A stretch of DNA of 64,000 nucleotides from an uncultured Actinomycetes bacterium. GTDB taxonomy: Bacteria > Actinomycetota > Actinomycetes > Mycobacteriales > Nakamurellaceae. The notes beneath the pieces are model-generated. The model did not search any database and was not told the DNA's origin. It saw nothing but the letters and a program-made list of their open reading frames with translations. The translations under genes and the position numbers were made by a program. Shown here one piece after another: positions 1 to 9,380 of this stretch. The number at the start of each line of letters is the position of its first letter. Within the stretch, counting starts at the first letter, position 1. Location of the stretch: contig CALANS010000050.1 in assembly GCA_937926105.1 (NCBI GenBank), forward strand, positions 186,001 to 250,000. The letters run 5' to 3'.

Positions 1-3000
1 GACACGCCGTAGAGCACGTCGGCGGCCTCCATCGTGTACTTCTGGTGCGTGATCACCAGCAGCTGCGAGGACCCCCGCAGTTCGTGCAGCAGCCCGACCA
101 GCCGGGTCAGGTTGACCTCGTCCAACGCGGCCTCCACCTCGTCCAGCACGTAGAACGGGCTGGGCCGGGCCCGGAAAATCGCCACCAGCATGGCAACGGC
201 GACCAGCGATCGCTCGCCGCCGGACAGCAGCGACAGCCGCTTGACCTTCTTGCCCGGCGGTCGGGCGGTGACGTCCACCCCGGTCGCCAGCATGTCCTGC
301 GGATCGGTCAGCACCAGTTCACCCTCACCGCCGGGGAACAGCGTGTCGAACACGGTGCGGAACTCGGCGGCCACGTCGTGGTATGCGCTGGTGAACAGCT
401 GCAGGATCCGCTCGTCGACCTCCGTCACCACCGCCAGCAGATCCTTGCGGGTGGAGCGCAGATCCTCCAGCTGGGTGGCCAGGAAGGCGTGCCGCTCCTC
501 CATCGCAGCGAACTCCTCCAGCGCCAGCGGATTGACCTTGCCCAGCAGCGTCAGGTCACGCTGGGCGCGCTTGGCACGCCGCTCGGTGCTGGGCCGGTCG
601 AAGGCCATCGGGGTGGGCGCGCTGACCTGGTCGCCACGTTCCTTGGCGGCCTCGTACTCGGCCATCTCGGCGGCGGACGGCGGCACCGGCGTCGTCGGCC
701 CGAACTCTGCCAGCAGATCATCGACACCGATGGCGAACTCGGTGGCGGCAGTCTCGGCGAGTTGCTCCATCCGCAGCCGCTGTTGGGCGCGCAGCACCTC
801 GGTCGAATGCACCGAGTCGGTCAGCGAGTCCCACTCGGACTGCAGCTCGGCTGCCGCCGCCCGGGCGGTGCCGACGGCCTGCTCGGCGGCGGCACGGTCG
901 GACTCTGCGGCGGCGCGGGCGGCGGCAGCCGCGGTGACGGAGGCGGCCAGCCGGTCGGCGGCCTGCTGCCCGACGGTCACGATCCGCTCGGCGAGCGCCG
1001 CGCCCTGCACCCGGCGCGCGGCGGCGCGTTCGGCCCGGGCTCGCGCCTCCCGCTCGGCCCGGGCCGCTCGGCGCAGGTTGTCGGCCGCGCCGGCCGAGGC
1101 CCTGGCCCGTTCCTCGGCGGTGCGCAGCGCCAGCCGCGCCTCCACCTCGGTCTGCCGCGCTGCGGCTGCCGCGGCGGCCAGCTCGTCGCGGCGCACCGGG
1201 TCGACATCGGCGGGCGCCTCGTCGGACTCGGCGGCGGCCAGCCGGGCCTCCAGGTCGGCCACCTGCTGGCGGCTGTCCTGCTGGGCGGCGTCCGCGGCCT
1301 GTCGCCGTGCCACCAGCCGCTGTGCCTCCGCCTCCGCGGATCGAGCGGCTTCGCCCAGCCTGCCGAGCTGCTCGGCGACGGCCGACATCTTGGCGTCCGA
1401 CTCGTACAGCGCGGCCAGCGCCCGCTCGGCTTCCGCGATGCGGGCGGCAGCCTCGGCGCGCGCACCGGCCAGCGCCGCCCCCACGTCGCCGATCGAGGCG
1501 GTGACACCGGCCAGCTGTTCCTCGGCCTCATCGACGGCGGCCTGGATCTCGATCACCGACTGCCGCCCGGTGCTGCCGCCGAACGCCCATCCGGCGCCGA
1601 TCAGGTCGCCGGCACGAGTCGCCGCGGTGAGAGTGGGATCAGCGGTGACGAGGCCGACGGCCGTCGCCAGATCGTCGACCACCAGCACGTCGTGCAATAC
1701 CCGACGCAGGGCCGGCATCAGCGGGTTGGGGGCGCGGACCAGATCCAGCGCCCACTGCGCGCCCGCGGGCGGCTCAGTTCGCCGCGGGGGCGCGGACCGG
1801 TCGTGCTCGTCACCGCCCGCGTCTGCACCCACCAGCATGCCGGCTCGGCCGGCATCGCTGGCCTTCAGCAACTCCAGCGCGTCCGCCGCGGCCGCCAGGT
1901 CCGCCACCGCGACGGCGTCCGCCGCAGATCCCAGGGCGACCGCGATCGCGGCCTCCGCACCGGGAGTGACGTCGAGCAGCGTCGAGACCGAGCCGAGCAG
2001 CCCGGGTAGCTCACCGCCGGCGGCCAGCAGCGCTCCGGCGCCGTCCCGCCGGTCCAGACCCATCGCCAGCGCGTCCACCCGGGCGCGCAGGCTGGACTGC
2101 CGAGATCGGGCATCCCGCAGCGCCTCCGCCAGCTCTGCGACCCGATCCTCGGCGGTCTGCGCCGCGATGCTGGCCGCCTCGTGCACCTCGTCCAGCCCGA
2201 CCTCGGAGGAGTCCAGGTCGCCGATCGAGCCGCGCAGGTCATCGAATTCGGTCTGCGCGGCCCGCGCCCGGTCGGTCGCCTCGGCGATGGCGGTGGCCAG
2301 CCGGGCGACCTCGTCTTCGCCGGCGGTCAACCGGGATCGCGCGGTGTTCACCTGGCCGGCCAGCCGGGCCAGGCCCTCCCGTCGATCGGCGATGGCGCGC
2401 GAGATGGCCAGCAGCTCCGCCTCGGCGGCGGCCAGCGCGGACTCCTGCTCAGCGCGTTCGGAGACGGCGGCCGCCAGCTCGGCGCGGGCCTCGGCGACCA
2501 GCCGGTCTTTCTCGTTCTGCTCGGCCTCGGCCTGTTCGGCCGCGGCCTCCAGTTCTTCCGGGTCCCGTCCCGGGCGCGCCTGCGGTGCGGGGGCGGCCAG
2601 ATTGCGGGCGCGCTCGGCGGCCAGCGAGACGGTGCCGCGGAACCGCTCGGCCAGCGCGGACAGCGCGAAGTGGGTGTTTTGGGTCTGCGTCACGATCGGG
2701 GCCGACGCCGCCAGCCGGGTGGCCGCCTGCTCCTGGGCGGCCTGAGCCCGCGCCAGCTGCTCCTGCACCTGCGCCCGGTGCTGGACGGCCGCCTTCTCGG
2801 CTGCGGAGTCGGCCTCGATCTCCCCGCGCAACGCGGCGATGTCGTCCGCCAGCAGCCGCAGCCGCGCGTCACGTAGGTCGGCCTGCACCCCCGCGGCCCG
2901 CCTGGCCACCTCCGCCTGCCGGCCCAGCGGACCCAGCTGCCGGCGCAGCTCGCTGGTCAGATCGGTCAGCCTGGTGAGGTTGGCCTGCATCGCGTCCAGC

Positions 3001-3539
3001 TTGCGCAGCGCCTTCTCCTTGCGCTTGCGATGCTTCAGGACGCCGGCCGCCTCCTCGATGAACGCTCGCCGGTCCTCCGGCCGTGACGACAGCACCGAAT
3101 CCAGGTGGCCCTGGCTGACGATGACGTGCATCTCCCGGCCGATCCCGGAATCGGATAGCAACTCCTGGATGTCCAGCAGCCGGCAGGCCTTGCCGTTGAT
3201 CTCGTATTCGCCGGCGCCGTCCCGGAACATTCGGCGGGTGATGGAGACCTCGGTGCAGTCGATGGGCAGGGCGCCGTCGTGGTTGTCGATGGTCAGGGTG
3301 ACCTCGGCGCGGCCCAGCGGCGGGCGGTCGGCGGTGCCGGCGAAGATGACGTCGTCCATCTTCCCGCCGCGCAGCGCCTTGGCGCCCTGCTCACCGAGCA
3401 CCCAGGCCATCGCGTCGACCACGTTGGACTTGCCGGACCCGTTGGGGCCGACGACGGCGGTGATGCCCGGCTCGAAGCGCAGGGTGGTCGACGAGGCGAA
3501 GGACTTGAAGCCCTTGAGCGTGAGGGACTTCAGATGCAC
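1..3539 (-). CDS. smc: Chromosome segregation ATPase SMC (3' end cut by window edge)
   Basis: SMC forms the ring-shaped condensin ATPase that, with ScpA and ScpB, compacts and segregates the chromosome. Reading leftwards from a GTG at 3539, the protein opens with VHLKSLTLKGFKSF, followed by the Walker A box GPNGSGKSN near residue 35 and the QGHLD/Q-loop region near residue 145. A long charged Ala/Glu/Arg coiled coil follows, with the hinge roughly at 500-660. About 1179 codons are visible. The last ones read SSQLLVITHQK, the strand just after Walker B and the D-loop, so only a short C-terminal tail is missing. The GTG has a GGGAAGGGA-like ribosome site upstream. The next gene on this strand is acylphosphatase, the same order as smc-acyP in M. 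tuberculosis. Long plus-strand ORFs across this gene are GC-rich shadows. Confidence 0.96.
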   Translation of the reverse strand, partial: MHLKSLTLKGFKSFASSTTLRFEPGITAVVGPNGSGKSNVVDAMAWVLGEQGAKALRGGKMDDVIFAGTADRPPLGRAEVTLTIDNHDGALPIDCTEVSITRRMFRDGAGEYEINGKACRLLDIQELLSDSGIGREMHVIVSQGHLDSVLSSRPEDRRAFIEEAAGVLKHRKRKEKALRKLDAMQANLTRLTDLTSELRRQLGPLGRQAEVARRAAGVQADLRDARLRLLADDIAALRGEIEADSAAEKAAVQHRAQVQEQLARAQAAQEQAATRLAASAPIVTQTQNTHFALSALAERFRGTVSLAAERARNLAAPAPQARPGRDPEELEAAAEQAEAEQNEKDRLVAEARAELAAAVSERAEQESALAAAEAELLAISRAIADRREGLARLAGQVNTARSRLTAGEDEVARLATAIAEATDRARAAQTEFDDLRGSIGDLDSSEVGLDEVHEAASIAAQTAEDRVAELAEALRDARSRQSSLRARVDALAMGLDRRDGAGALLAAGGELPGLLGSVSTLLDVTPGAEAAIAVALGSAADAVAVADLAAAADALELLKASDAGRAGMLVGADAGGDEHDRSAPPRRTEPPAGAQWALDLVRAPNPLMPALRRVLHDVLVVDDLATAVGLVTADPTLTAATRAGDLIGAGWAFGGSTGRQSVIEIQAAVDEAEEQLAGVTASIGDVGAALAGARAEAAARIAEAERALAALYESDAKMSAVAEQLGRLGEAARSAEAEAQRLVARRQAADAAQQDSRQQVADLEARLAAAESDEAPADVDPVRRDELAAAAAAARQTEVEARLALRTAEERARASAGAADNLRRAARAEREARARAERAAARRVQGAALAERIVTVGQQAADRLAASVTAAAAARAAAESDRAAAEQAVGTARAAAAELQSEWDSLTDSVHSTEVLRAQQRLRMEQLAETAATEFAIGVDDLLAEFGPTTPVPPSAAEMAEYEAAKERGDQVSAPTPMAFDRPSTERRAKRAQRDLTLLGKVNPLALEEFAAMEERHAFLATQLEDLRSTRKDLLAVVTEVDERILQLFTSAYHDVAAEFRTVFDTLFPGGEGELVLTDPQDMLATGVDVTARPPGKKVKRLSLLSGGERSLVAVAMLVAIFRARPSPFYVLDEVEAALDEVNLTRLVGLLHELRGSSQLLVITHQKYTMEAADVLYGV

Positions 3540-3735
3540 CGGCTCGCGCGTCCCTTCCCTGGTCTCCGGGCCCCGGCCGGGATCCTCACGTGGCGCAGAT
3601 ACGTCACGCGAATCCTCCCCGGGCCCGCGGGCACGCTCGCCCGCAGCACCCGGTCAGGGTACTAGCCGCGCGGGTGCGGATCGGTCAGGCGAGCACCCGC
3701 GCCGCGGCTCGGGATCCGGCCGCGGCGCGGGACGA

Positions 3736-4017
3736 TCACGCCTCATCGAATCCGGCGAGGTCGCCGCGCGGGGTATCGAAGCGCTCCACGACCACTGTCA
3801 CCCGCCCGGGCGTGCCGGTGCCGCGCAGCAGGTCCAGCAGTCGCTCGCAGCGCTCGCGGGGTCCCTCGGCCACGACCTCCACCCGGCCGTCGCGGAGATT
3901 GGCGGCGCGCCCCACCAGGCCCAGCTCGAGCGCCCGGGCCCGGGTCCACCAGCGAAACCCCACCCCCTGCACCTGCCCATGCACCCAGGCCGTCATCCGC
4001 ACGCGCTCGTTCGTCAC
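3736..4017 (-). CDS. acyP: Acylphosphatase
   Basis: This 93-residue protein hydrolyses the carboxyl-phosphate bond of small acylphosphates in the cytoplasm. The signature is clear: [14 protein letters not shown] contains the phosphate-binding loop and catalytic Arg, and the catalytic Asn lies in [15 protein letters not shown]. The frame is open further upstream, to 4122, but that extra part is unlike the family. I chose the GTG at 4017 because it gives the normal 90-98 residue length. It lies about 200 bp upstream of smc on the same strand, the usual actinobacterial arrangement. It is divergent from the ABC exporter that starts at 4113. Confidence 0.93.
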   Translation of the reverse strand: MTNERVRMTAWVHGQVQGVGFRWWTRARALELGLVGRAANLRDGRVEVVAEGPRERCERLLDLLRGTGTPGRVTVVVERFDTPRGDLAGFDEA

Positions 4018-4112
4018 CGCCTCATCTTCCCGCAGCGCCACTCTTGACTTCTGACGCCATTCTGCCGCACTATGACGTCGCTCATGACACCACAGTGACC
4101 ATAGGAGGCACC

Positions 4113-5132
4113 GTGACGACATCAGAACCCGTCGGATCCATGATCCATGTCCGAGGGCTGGCCAAGACCTACACCGGACGGAAGGAACCCGTGCATGCCG
4201 TGCGGGGCGTCGATCTGGACGTCACTGCCGGCGAGATCGTCGGCTTCCTCGGCCCCAACGGCGCAGGCAAGACCACCACGCTGCAGATGCTCACCACCCT
4301 GCTGGAGCCGACCTCCGGCGAGGCCAGGGTCGCCGGCCACGACCTGCGCACCGACCCGGCGGGAGTGCGACGCTCGATCGGCTACGTCGCCCAGGGCGGC
4401 AGCGCCGGATCGGACGCCCGGGTCGGCGAGGAGATGCTGTATCAGGGCCGCTTCTACGGGCTGACCCGCCCGGAGGCACAGCGCCGCACCGACGAGCTGC
4501 TGGAGCGCCTCGACCTCGGCGGACTGGCCGGCCGGGACGTCAAGACGCTCTCCGGCGGGCAAAAGCGCCGGCTGGACATCGCCCTCGGCCTGGTGCACTC
4601 CCCCGCGCTGGTGTTCCTGGACGAGCCGACGACCGGGCTGGACCCGCAGAGTCGGTCCAACATGTGGGGTCACATCGCGGGGCTCCGGACCCGTGCCGGA
4701 ACGACGGTGTTCATCACCACGCACTACCTGGACGAGGCGGACGCGCTGTGCGACCGGGTGCTGGTGATCGACGACGGACGGATCATCGCCACCGGCACTC
4801 CGGACGAGCTCAAGCGGCAGGTGTCCGGCGACCTGGTCGCGCTCGGCGTGACCGGCGATCCCGGCGAGGTGCTGGTGTTGGCCAGGCGACTGCCCGGGGC
4901 CACCGAGCCGGCGGTGGAGCCGGCCCCGGCGGCCGGGCTGGCCAGCGCCGGCGGGGCGGGCGCCAGCCGGGTCACCTTCCGGGTCCCAGACGGGGAACGC
5001 GTGGTGATCTCGCTGTTGCACGACCTGGAGTCGGCGGGCGTCGCCCTGACCGGCGTCTCGGTACACCGGCCCACCCTGGACGATGTGTTCCTGACCCTGA
5101 CCGGGCGGACCCTGCGCGAGGAGGCGGCGTGA
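4113..5132 (+). CDS. ABC exporter ATP-binding protein, DrrA/CcmA type
   Basis: This is the ATPase half of a two-gene ABC-2 exporter of the daunorubicin-resistance (DrrA) type; the substrate cannot be told from sequence. It has Walker A GPNGAGKT at residues 47-54, signature [12 protein letters not shown], Walker [14 protein letters not shown] and the switch His in ITTHYLDEA. The C-terminal domain has the usual DrrA shape. The chosen start is GTG 4113, with a perfect AGGAGG at 4103-4108; the open frame runs back to 4044 without a ribosome site. The stop overlaps the start of the permease by one base (TGATG), so the two are translationally coupled. Confidence 0.92.
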   Translation: MTTSEPVGSMIHVRGLAKTYTGRKEPVHAVRGVDLDVTAGEIVGFLGPNGAGKTTTLQMLTTLLEPTSGEARVAGHDLRTDPAGVRRSIGYVAQGGSAGSDARVGEEMLYQGRFYGLTRPEAQRRTDELLERLDLGGLAGRDVKTLSGGQKRRLDIALGLVHSPALVFLDEPTTGLDPQSRSNMWGHIAGLRTRAGTTVFITTHYLDEADALCDRVLVIDDGRIIATGTPDELKRQVSGDLVALGVTGDPGEVLVLARRLPGATEPAVEPAPAAGLASAGGAGASRVTFRVPDGERVVISLLHDLESAGVALTGVSVHRPTLDDVFLTLTGRTLREEAA

Positions 5133-5986
5133 TGACGCGCTCTGTTCGGGTGGCGGAGCCGATCGCCGTGGGCGCGGTGTCGCCCGCCGGCCCCGTCACC
5201 GCTGGTAGGCCCGCCGGGTCGAACCCACTCCGGGACACCCTGCTGGTGTTCTCCCGGGCGATCGGCATCTCGGTGCGCAACCCGGTCTGGCTGGTGATGG
5301 GCGCCGCGCAGCCGCTGCTGTACATCTTCTTGTTCGGCCCGTTGTTGGTGAAGTTCGCCGACATGCCGGGCTTCCCGCCGGGCAACGCGTGGCAGGTGTT
5401 CGTGCCCGCGATCCTGGTGCTGCTCGGCCTGTTCGGCGGCGCGTTTGCCGGGTTCGGGCTGATCTCCGAGTGGCGGGACGGCGTGGTCGACCGGATGCGG
5501 GTCACCCCGATGAGCAGATTCGCGCTGCTGTTCGGCCGGGTACTGCGGGACGTGGCAGTGCTCCTGGTGCAGGCCGTCCTGCTGGTGCTGGCCGGGGTGC
5601 TGATGGGGCTGCGCGCGCCGATCGGTGGAGTGATCGTCGCGATCCTGATCGTGGCCGTGATGGGGGTGACGATGTCCTCCGGCGGATACGCCGTGGCGCT
5701 GAAGGTCAAGAGCGAGGATGCGCTGGCACCCCTGGTGAACGGGATTATGGTGCCGCTGATGCTGCTGGCCGGCGTGATGCTGCCGATCACCAAGGGGCTG
5801 GCGCCGGACTGGCTGTACTACCTGTCGCGGTGCAACCCGGTGGTGTACGTGGTGGAGGCATGCCGGGCGGCGTTCCTGGGCGACTTCGCAAGCCATCAGT
5901 TCTGGATCGGGCTGGCGGTGGCGGTGGCGCTGGCCACAGTATGCGTGGCGTGGGCGTCACGGGTGTTCACCCGGCTGTCGCGCTGA
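5132..5986 (+). CDS. ABC-2 type exporter permease, DrrB type
   Basis: This 284-residue membrane protein is the permease partner of the upstream ATPase. About six hydrophobic helices follow a cytoplasmic N-terminus of roughly 45 residues. The central part carries the ABC-2 signature region (EWRDGVVDRMRVTPMSR, then LLMLLAGVMLPI), and the last helices end in VCVAWASRVFTRLSR. The ATG at 5132 overlaps the ATPase stop. Without a specific neighbour gene such as a biosynthesis cluster, its cargo (drug, lipid or polymer) is unknown. Immediately after its stop begins a GGGCTC simple repeat. Confidence 0.9.
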   Translation: MTRSVRVAEPIAVGAVSPAGPVTAGRPAGSNPLRDTLLVFSRAIGISVRNPVWLVMGAAQPLLYIFLFGPLLVKFADMPGFPPGNAWQVFVPAILVLLGLFGGAFAGFGLISEWRDGVVDRMRVTPMSRFALLFGRVLRDVAVLLVQAVLLVLAGVLMGLRAPIGGVIVAILIVAVMGVTMSSGGYAVALKVKSEDALAPLVNGIMVPLMLLAGVMLPITKGLAPDWLYYLSRCNPVVYVVEACRAAFLGDFASHQFWIGLAVAVALATVCVAWASRVFTRLSR

Positions 5987-5987
5987 G

Positions 5988-6070
5988 CTCGGGTGCTCGG
6001 GCTCGGGTGCTCGGGTGCTCGGGTGCTCGGGCTCGGGCTCGGGCTCGGGTGCTCGGGCTCGGGCTCGGGC
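5988..6070. repeat. Simple-sequence array of GGGCTC / GGGTGCTC units
   Basis: About 80 bp made almost entirely of GGGCTC and GGGTGCTC units, directly after the exporter permease stop and running into the first palindromic element. A degenerate version of the same array (7161-7234) precedes the second palindromic element, so the array looks like part of a composite repeat rather than chance low complexity. Confidence 0.85.
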
Positions 6071-6149
6071 AAGAATCGCACCTCGTCGGGATCATGGTCG
6101 GTATTCGCGCAGGTGGGCTCGACCTTGATCCCCGCGAGGTGCGAATTCT
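6071..6149. repeat. Palindromic repeat element, copy 1
   Basis: Two arms of about 28 bases (6071-6099 and 6121-6149) are inverted complements with few mismatches around a short loop; the core arm is TCGCACCTCGTCGGGATC. The same element, including loop sequence such as ATGGTCGGTAT and GCGCAGGTG, recurs at 7235-7313 in the same orientation. In RNA it would form a very stable hairpin between the convergent exporter and DUF559 genes, so it may also stop transcription from both sides. Confidence 0.85.
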
Positions 6150-6241
6150 GACGGGCGCCAGGGGGAGGCCCTTGACCCGCGCCCACCGGCAATGAACCAC
6201 CGCCACCGTCGCAGGGCGGCAGCCACCGGCCGGGGCCCGCG

Positions 6242-7099
6242 TCAGGCACTGATCGCGAGCGCGCGCCGGGTCGTCGTCACCACCCGACTTGGTTCCTGCG
6301 TGAGCATGCGCCAGGTGAAGTGCAGGGCCCGCCTGCCGGCCAGCAGCAGGTCGTTACCGCGGCGCCGGTCGTCCTCGAACCGCTCGGCGCCATGGAACTC
6401 CCGCCCGTCGATCTCGATACAGAGCGGATTCTCATCGAATGCGATGTCCAGGAAATACGTCGCACTCGGACAATCCAGCCGGACATTGGTCGACCAACCC
6501 GTGATCCCGGCGTCACGCAGTATCCGGTGCGCCAGCCGCTCCGCCTCGGACCAGGGGGCATCTCTCGAGTCCAACAGCATGCTTCGGCGATCGATGTTGC
6601 CGCGCCTGGCCGGAGTCAGGAGCATCGCTTGGTGCAGGCCCGCGAGCGTCGCTTGCCTACTGCGCAACGCCCGGTCGATCCCCTCACCGCCGCGCGCAGG
6701 CACCTGGTCGAGCGCAGTGAGCGCCGGCATCGTCAGCCGGATTCCAGCCCGGTCCAGGATCAGATCCCGGGGCACCACGCGCTTGACGAACCGGAATCCG
6801 GGTCGCCGCAGTGTGGTTCGACGCCCTGCGACTACGACCACATCCGGGATCATGTCCGGCCAATAGCTCAGCGCCGCGGCCGCATCTTCGACGATCACGG
6901 CTGTCGGGTCCCACACGCACGCGGCCACCGCACGCGTCTCCCAGTCGGTGGCGAGGTGCGGCAACGTGTAGACACCCGGTAGGACGGTGACGAGCTCTCC
7001 CCGCCCGCACAGCACCGTCAGCCGGCGCGCGAGTTCGGGGTGCTGCCGGCGGCCGACCACCGCGAGCCCGCTCAGCGCTCGGGTGATCTCCCAGTCCAT
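6242..7099 (-). CDS. AbiEi-like winged-helix protein with C-terminal DUF559 endonuclease-fold domain
   Basis: The product has about 285 residues. Its N-terminal half resembles the AbiEi/type IV antitoxin-like winged helix (VVGRRQHPELARRL, then LVTVLPGVYTLP) that is common in Actinobacteria. Its C-terminal third, from about residue 180, looks like the DUF559/Vsr-like nuclease fold. The likely active-site residues are Asp in YFLDIAF and Glu/Asp in CIEIDGREFHG, followed by a conserved DRRRGNDLLLAGRRALHFTW stretch. The biological role is not known for this family; DNA repair, defence and mobile-element functions have all been guessed. I used the ATG at 7099 because family members start near this point; a GTG at 7120 is the alternative. 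Copies of one palindromic repeat lie on both sides. Confidence 0.75.
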   Translation of the reverse strand: MDWEITRALSGLAVVGRRQHPELARRLTVLCGRGELVTVLPGVYTLPHLATDWETRAVAACVWDPTAVIVEDAAAALSYWPDMIPDVVVVAGRRTTLRRPGFRFVKRVVPRDLILDRAGIRLTMPALTALDQVPARGGEGIDRALRSRQATLAGLHQAMLLTPARRGNIDRRSMLLDSRDAPWSEAERLAHRILRDAGITGWSTNVRLDCPSATYFLDIAFDENPLCIEIDGREFHGAERFEDDRRRGNDLLLAGRRALHFTWRMLTQEPSRVVTTTRRALAISA

Positions 7100-7234
7100 C
7101 GAGCCATGATCGCGCCCCACGGCTCGCCCAGACCCGAACGCCCGAAAATGTGGATAACTCTGCGGCTCGGGCTCGGACTTGCGCTCGGGCTCGATCTCGG
7201 GCTGGGGGCGCGGGTTGAAGGGCGCGGGCCCGGC

Positions 7235-7313
7235 AAGACTCGCACCTCGTCGGGATCATGGTCGGTATCTGCGCAGGTGAGGGCAATCAAGATCCCGACG
7301 AGGTGCGAATTTT
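7235..7313. repeat. Palindromic repeat element, copy 2
   Basis: The perfect 18-bp inverted arms are 7240-7257 (TCGCACCTCGTCGGGATC) and 7291-7308, with a 33-bp loop. It matches copy 1 in arms, loop and flanking bases (GGCAAGA on the left, GAATTYTGAC on the right) and has the same orientation, about 1164 bp away. It lies upstream of the DUF559 gene. It is followed by a GACGCC-rich low-complexity stretch (7325-7375). Confidence 0.88.
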
Positions 7314-7524
7314 GACAAGCCACAGCCGACGCCGCCGACGCCACAGACGCCACGGGTACAACCGACGCCACAGTATGACTGCCCAGATACGGCCGCCGCA
7401 CGACCTTGGCGGCACCGACACCCGGAACGCCGCGCGCGAGACAGGGTGCGCGACCTCCGGCAGCCCCTACCTGCGCGGTCTGCGGATGCCAACGCCATAC
7501 AACATCACACCGGCCGCGCGTGGT

Positions 7525-7579
7525 GGTGTCAATCTCTGGACGTGATGACACCATTGTGTGCTAATGTGGTGTCATCACG
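7525..7579 (+). promoter_or_regulatory. Strong palindromic operator with a third half-site
   Basis: CGTGATGACACC at 7541-7552 and its exact complement at 7568-7579 form a perfect 12-bp inverted repeat with a 15-bp spacer. The spacer contains AT-rich ATTGTGTGCTAATGT, which could hold a -10 element. A further GGTGTCA half-site sits at 7525-7531. Such arrays are typical autoregulatory operators of ribbon-helix-helix or VapB-like antitoxins. The only gene downstream is the tiny ORF at 7621. Confidence 0.7.
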
Positions 7580-7620
7580 GCGCCATCTTGACCCCGCTCA
7601 TGCTGACGGAGGAGATCCCA

Positions 7621-7766
7621 TGCACCCGACCATTCCCGCCGAGACCCTGCTGCGACACCTGACCGAGCAGGCCACCCGCGATCGCCGCATCCCTGGTCCA
7701 CGACGCCCACTGCGGCACAGTGAGGCCGTGTTGCGCGGCGGCCGGGCGGCTGCCGCTACCTACTGA
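7621..7766 (+). CDS. Short ORF of 48 residues, possible remnant of a regulated (toxin-antitoxin-like) gene
   Basis: This ORF begins [17 protein letters not shown] and has an excellent GGAGGAGA ribosome site about 6 bases before the ATG, 41 bp after a palindromic operator. I recognise no domain. The second half ([20 protein letters not shown]) is Arg-rich and low in complexity, and the ORF runs about 11 bp into the 3' end of mutM on the other strand. The good promoter-like region and ribosome site with an unconvincing product suggest a truncated antitoxin-type gene, but a real small protein cannot be excluded. Confidence 0.4.
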
Positions 7767-8619
7767 CGGGCCGTGGTGGGCGCTGGCAGCGCGGGCAGAA
7801 GAATGACGACCGGTTCATGAAGGCGGCCCGCCGGATCGGAGCCCCGCATCGGCGGCACGGTAGCCCGGCCCGGCCGTAGGCATCCAGTGAACGCTCGAAG
7901 TAGCCGGACTCACCGTTGACGTTCACATACAGCGCGTCAAATGAGGTGCCGCCGACCGCCAGGGCACGCCGCATCACCTCCGCGGCCGCGTCCAGCACGG
8001 CCCCCACCGTCCGCGGGGCCAGCGACGCGGTAGCCCGCTCGAAGTGCACCCGGGCCGCCCACAGCGCCTCGTCGGCATAGATGTTGCCGATCCCGGACAC
8101 CACCGACTGGTCCAGCAGCGCACGCTTGATCGTGGTACGCCGGCCACGGATGGTTCGCACCACGGCAGGGCGGCTGAACTCAGGGTCCAACAGGTCCCGG
8201 GCGATGTGCGCGATGGGCGCCGGCAATTCGGCCCCGCCCGGCGCGAACGACAGCCCCCCGAAGGTGCGCTGATCCAGGAAGTCCACCACGGGCCCGTCGT
8301 CCGCGAGGCGGACCCGAATCCGGACGTGCTGGTGCCTGACGCCGCCAGGGTCACTGACTCGGAACTGGCCGCTCATGCCCAGGTGGGCCAGCACCGCGTC
8401 ACCGCCGTCCAGCACCCACCACAGGTACTTGCCGCGCCGTCGCACATCCAGCACCGTCCGGCCGGCCAGCACACCGGCAAAGTCGGCCGGTCCGCCCGGG
8501 TGACGTCGCACCGATCGGGCGCCCAACGCGCCGAATACCTGCACGGACTCGATCGTCCGGCCGGTCAGCGCGGCTGCCAGGCCGCGGCGCACCACCTCGA
8601 CCTCGGGCAGCTCAGGCAC
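7756..8619 (-). CDS. mutM: Formamidopyrimidine-DNA glycosylase (MutM/Fpg)
   Basis: This bifunctional base-excision repair enzyme removes 8-oxoguanine and formamidopyrimidines and nicks the abasic site. The protein begins MPELPEVE, giving the catalytic N-terminal Pro2 and Glu3. The central helix-two-turn-helix contains [18 protein letters not shown]. The C-terminus has the zinc finger with Cys255, Cys258, Cys275 and Cys278 (CRRC...CPRC). Length 287 is normal. It follows rnc on the same strand with a 20-bp gap, the standard rnc-mutM order of Actinobacteria. Confidence 0.97.
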   Translation of the reverse strand: MPELPEVEVVRRGLAAALTGRTIESVQVFGALGARSVRRHPGGPADFAGVLAGRTVLDVRRRGKYLWWVLDGGDAVLAHLGMSGQFRVSDPGGVRHQHVRIRVRLADDGPVVDFLDQRTFGGLSFAPGGAELPAPIAHIARDLLDPEFSRPAVVRTIRGRRTTIKRALLDQSVVSGIGNIYADEALWAARVHFERATASLAPRTVGAVLDAAAEVMRRALAVGGTSFDALYVNVNGESGYFERSLDAYGRAGLPCRRCGAPIRRAAFMNRSSFFCPRCQRPPRPVSR

Positions 8620-8639
8620 TGTCGACCGTCGAGGCCAGA

Positions 8640-9380
8640 TCAGGCGTCGGCGCGCTCCTGCAGGGCCTGGTAGGCCTGCGCGGCGGCGTGCTGCTCGGCC
8701 TCCTTTTTCGTGTGACCCACCCCGTGCCCGAGCACCTCGCCCCCGACCAATGCCCGCGCGGTGAACGTCTTGTCGTGATCGGGCCCCTCCTCGTCGATCT
8801 GATACTCCGGGACGCCAGCGCCAGCGGTCGCGGACAGCTCCTGCAGGGAGGTCTTCCAGTCCAGCCCGGCCCCCAACCGCGGCGCGGACTCCAGCAGGTC
8901 GGCGAAGATCCGCAGCACGGCGGCGCGCACCGGCTCCAACCCATGCTGCAGGTACAGCGCCCCGATCACCGCCTCGACCGAGTCCGAGACGATGGATGCC
9001 TTCTCCCGGCCGCCGGTCAGCTCCTCGCCGCGACCCAGCAGCAGCAGGTCCCCCAGGCCGAGTTCAGTGCCGACCGCGGCCAGGGCGTGCATGTTGACGA
9101 TGGACGCCCGCAACTTGGCCAGCTGTCCCTCGGGCAGATCCGGGTGCGCGCGGTAGAGCTCATCGGTGATGATCACGCCCAGCACCGAGTCCCCCAGGAA
9201 CTCCAGGCGCTCGTTGGTGGGCAGGCCACCGTTCTCGTACGCGTAGGAGCGGTGCGTGAGCGCCAGCTCCAACAGGTCGTCGGCCAGACCCAACTCCAGG
9301 CGACGCAGCAGCGCCGCCCGTGCACTCCCCCCGTCCCGGGCCGCCGAATCGGCCCGGTCGCGGGTATCAGACCCCGACAA
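8640..9380 (-). CDS. rnc: Ribonuclease III
   Basis: RNase III cleaves double-stranded RNA during rRNA and mRNA processing. The signature [13 protein letters not shown] holds the catalytic acidic residues, and the conserved helix [11 protein letters not shown] precedes it. A C-terminal double-stranded-RNA binding domain ends in [18 protein letters not shown]. The start is uncertain. The first in-frame candidates are TTG at 9419, which overlaps rpmF by 53 bp, and TTG at 9380, which overlaps it by 14 bp. I prefer 9380, but neither has a good ribosome site. It lies between rpmF and mutM in one minus-strand operon. Confidence 0.94.
   Translation of the reverse strand: MSGSDTRDRADSAARDGGSARAALLRRLELGLADDLLELALTHRSYAYENGGLPTNERLEFLGDSVLGVIITDELYRAHPDLPEGQLAKLRASIVNMHALAAVGTELGLGDLLLLGRGEELTGGREKASIVSDSVEAVIGALYLQHGLEPVRAAVLRIFADLLESAPRLGAGLDWKTSLQELSATAGAGVPEYQIDEEGPDHDKTFTARALVGGEVLGHGVGHTKKEAEQHAAAQAYQALQERADA

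Noticed and set aside
45..2745. Long plus-strand ORFs of 654 and 851 codons
   Set aside because: They are antisense to smc, are built of Arg/Ala/Ser/Gly-rich low-complexity residues and arise from GC-rich codon bias; the minus frame has clear SMC motifs.
6071..7313. The two palindromes as ends of an insertion sequence
   Set aside because: They are in direct, not inverted, orientation, each is itself a palindrome, and no transposase or target duplication is visible between or beside them.
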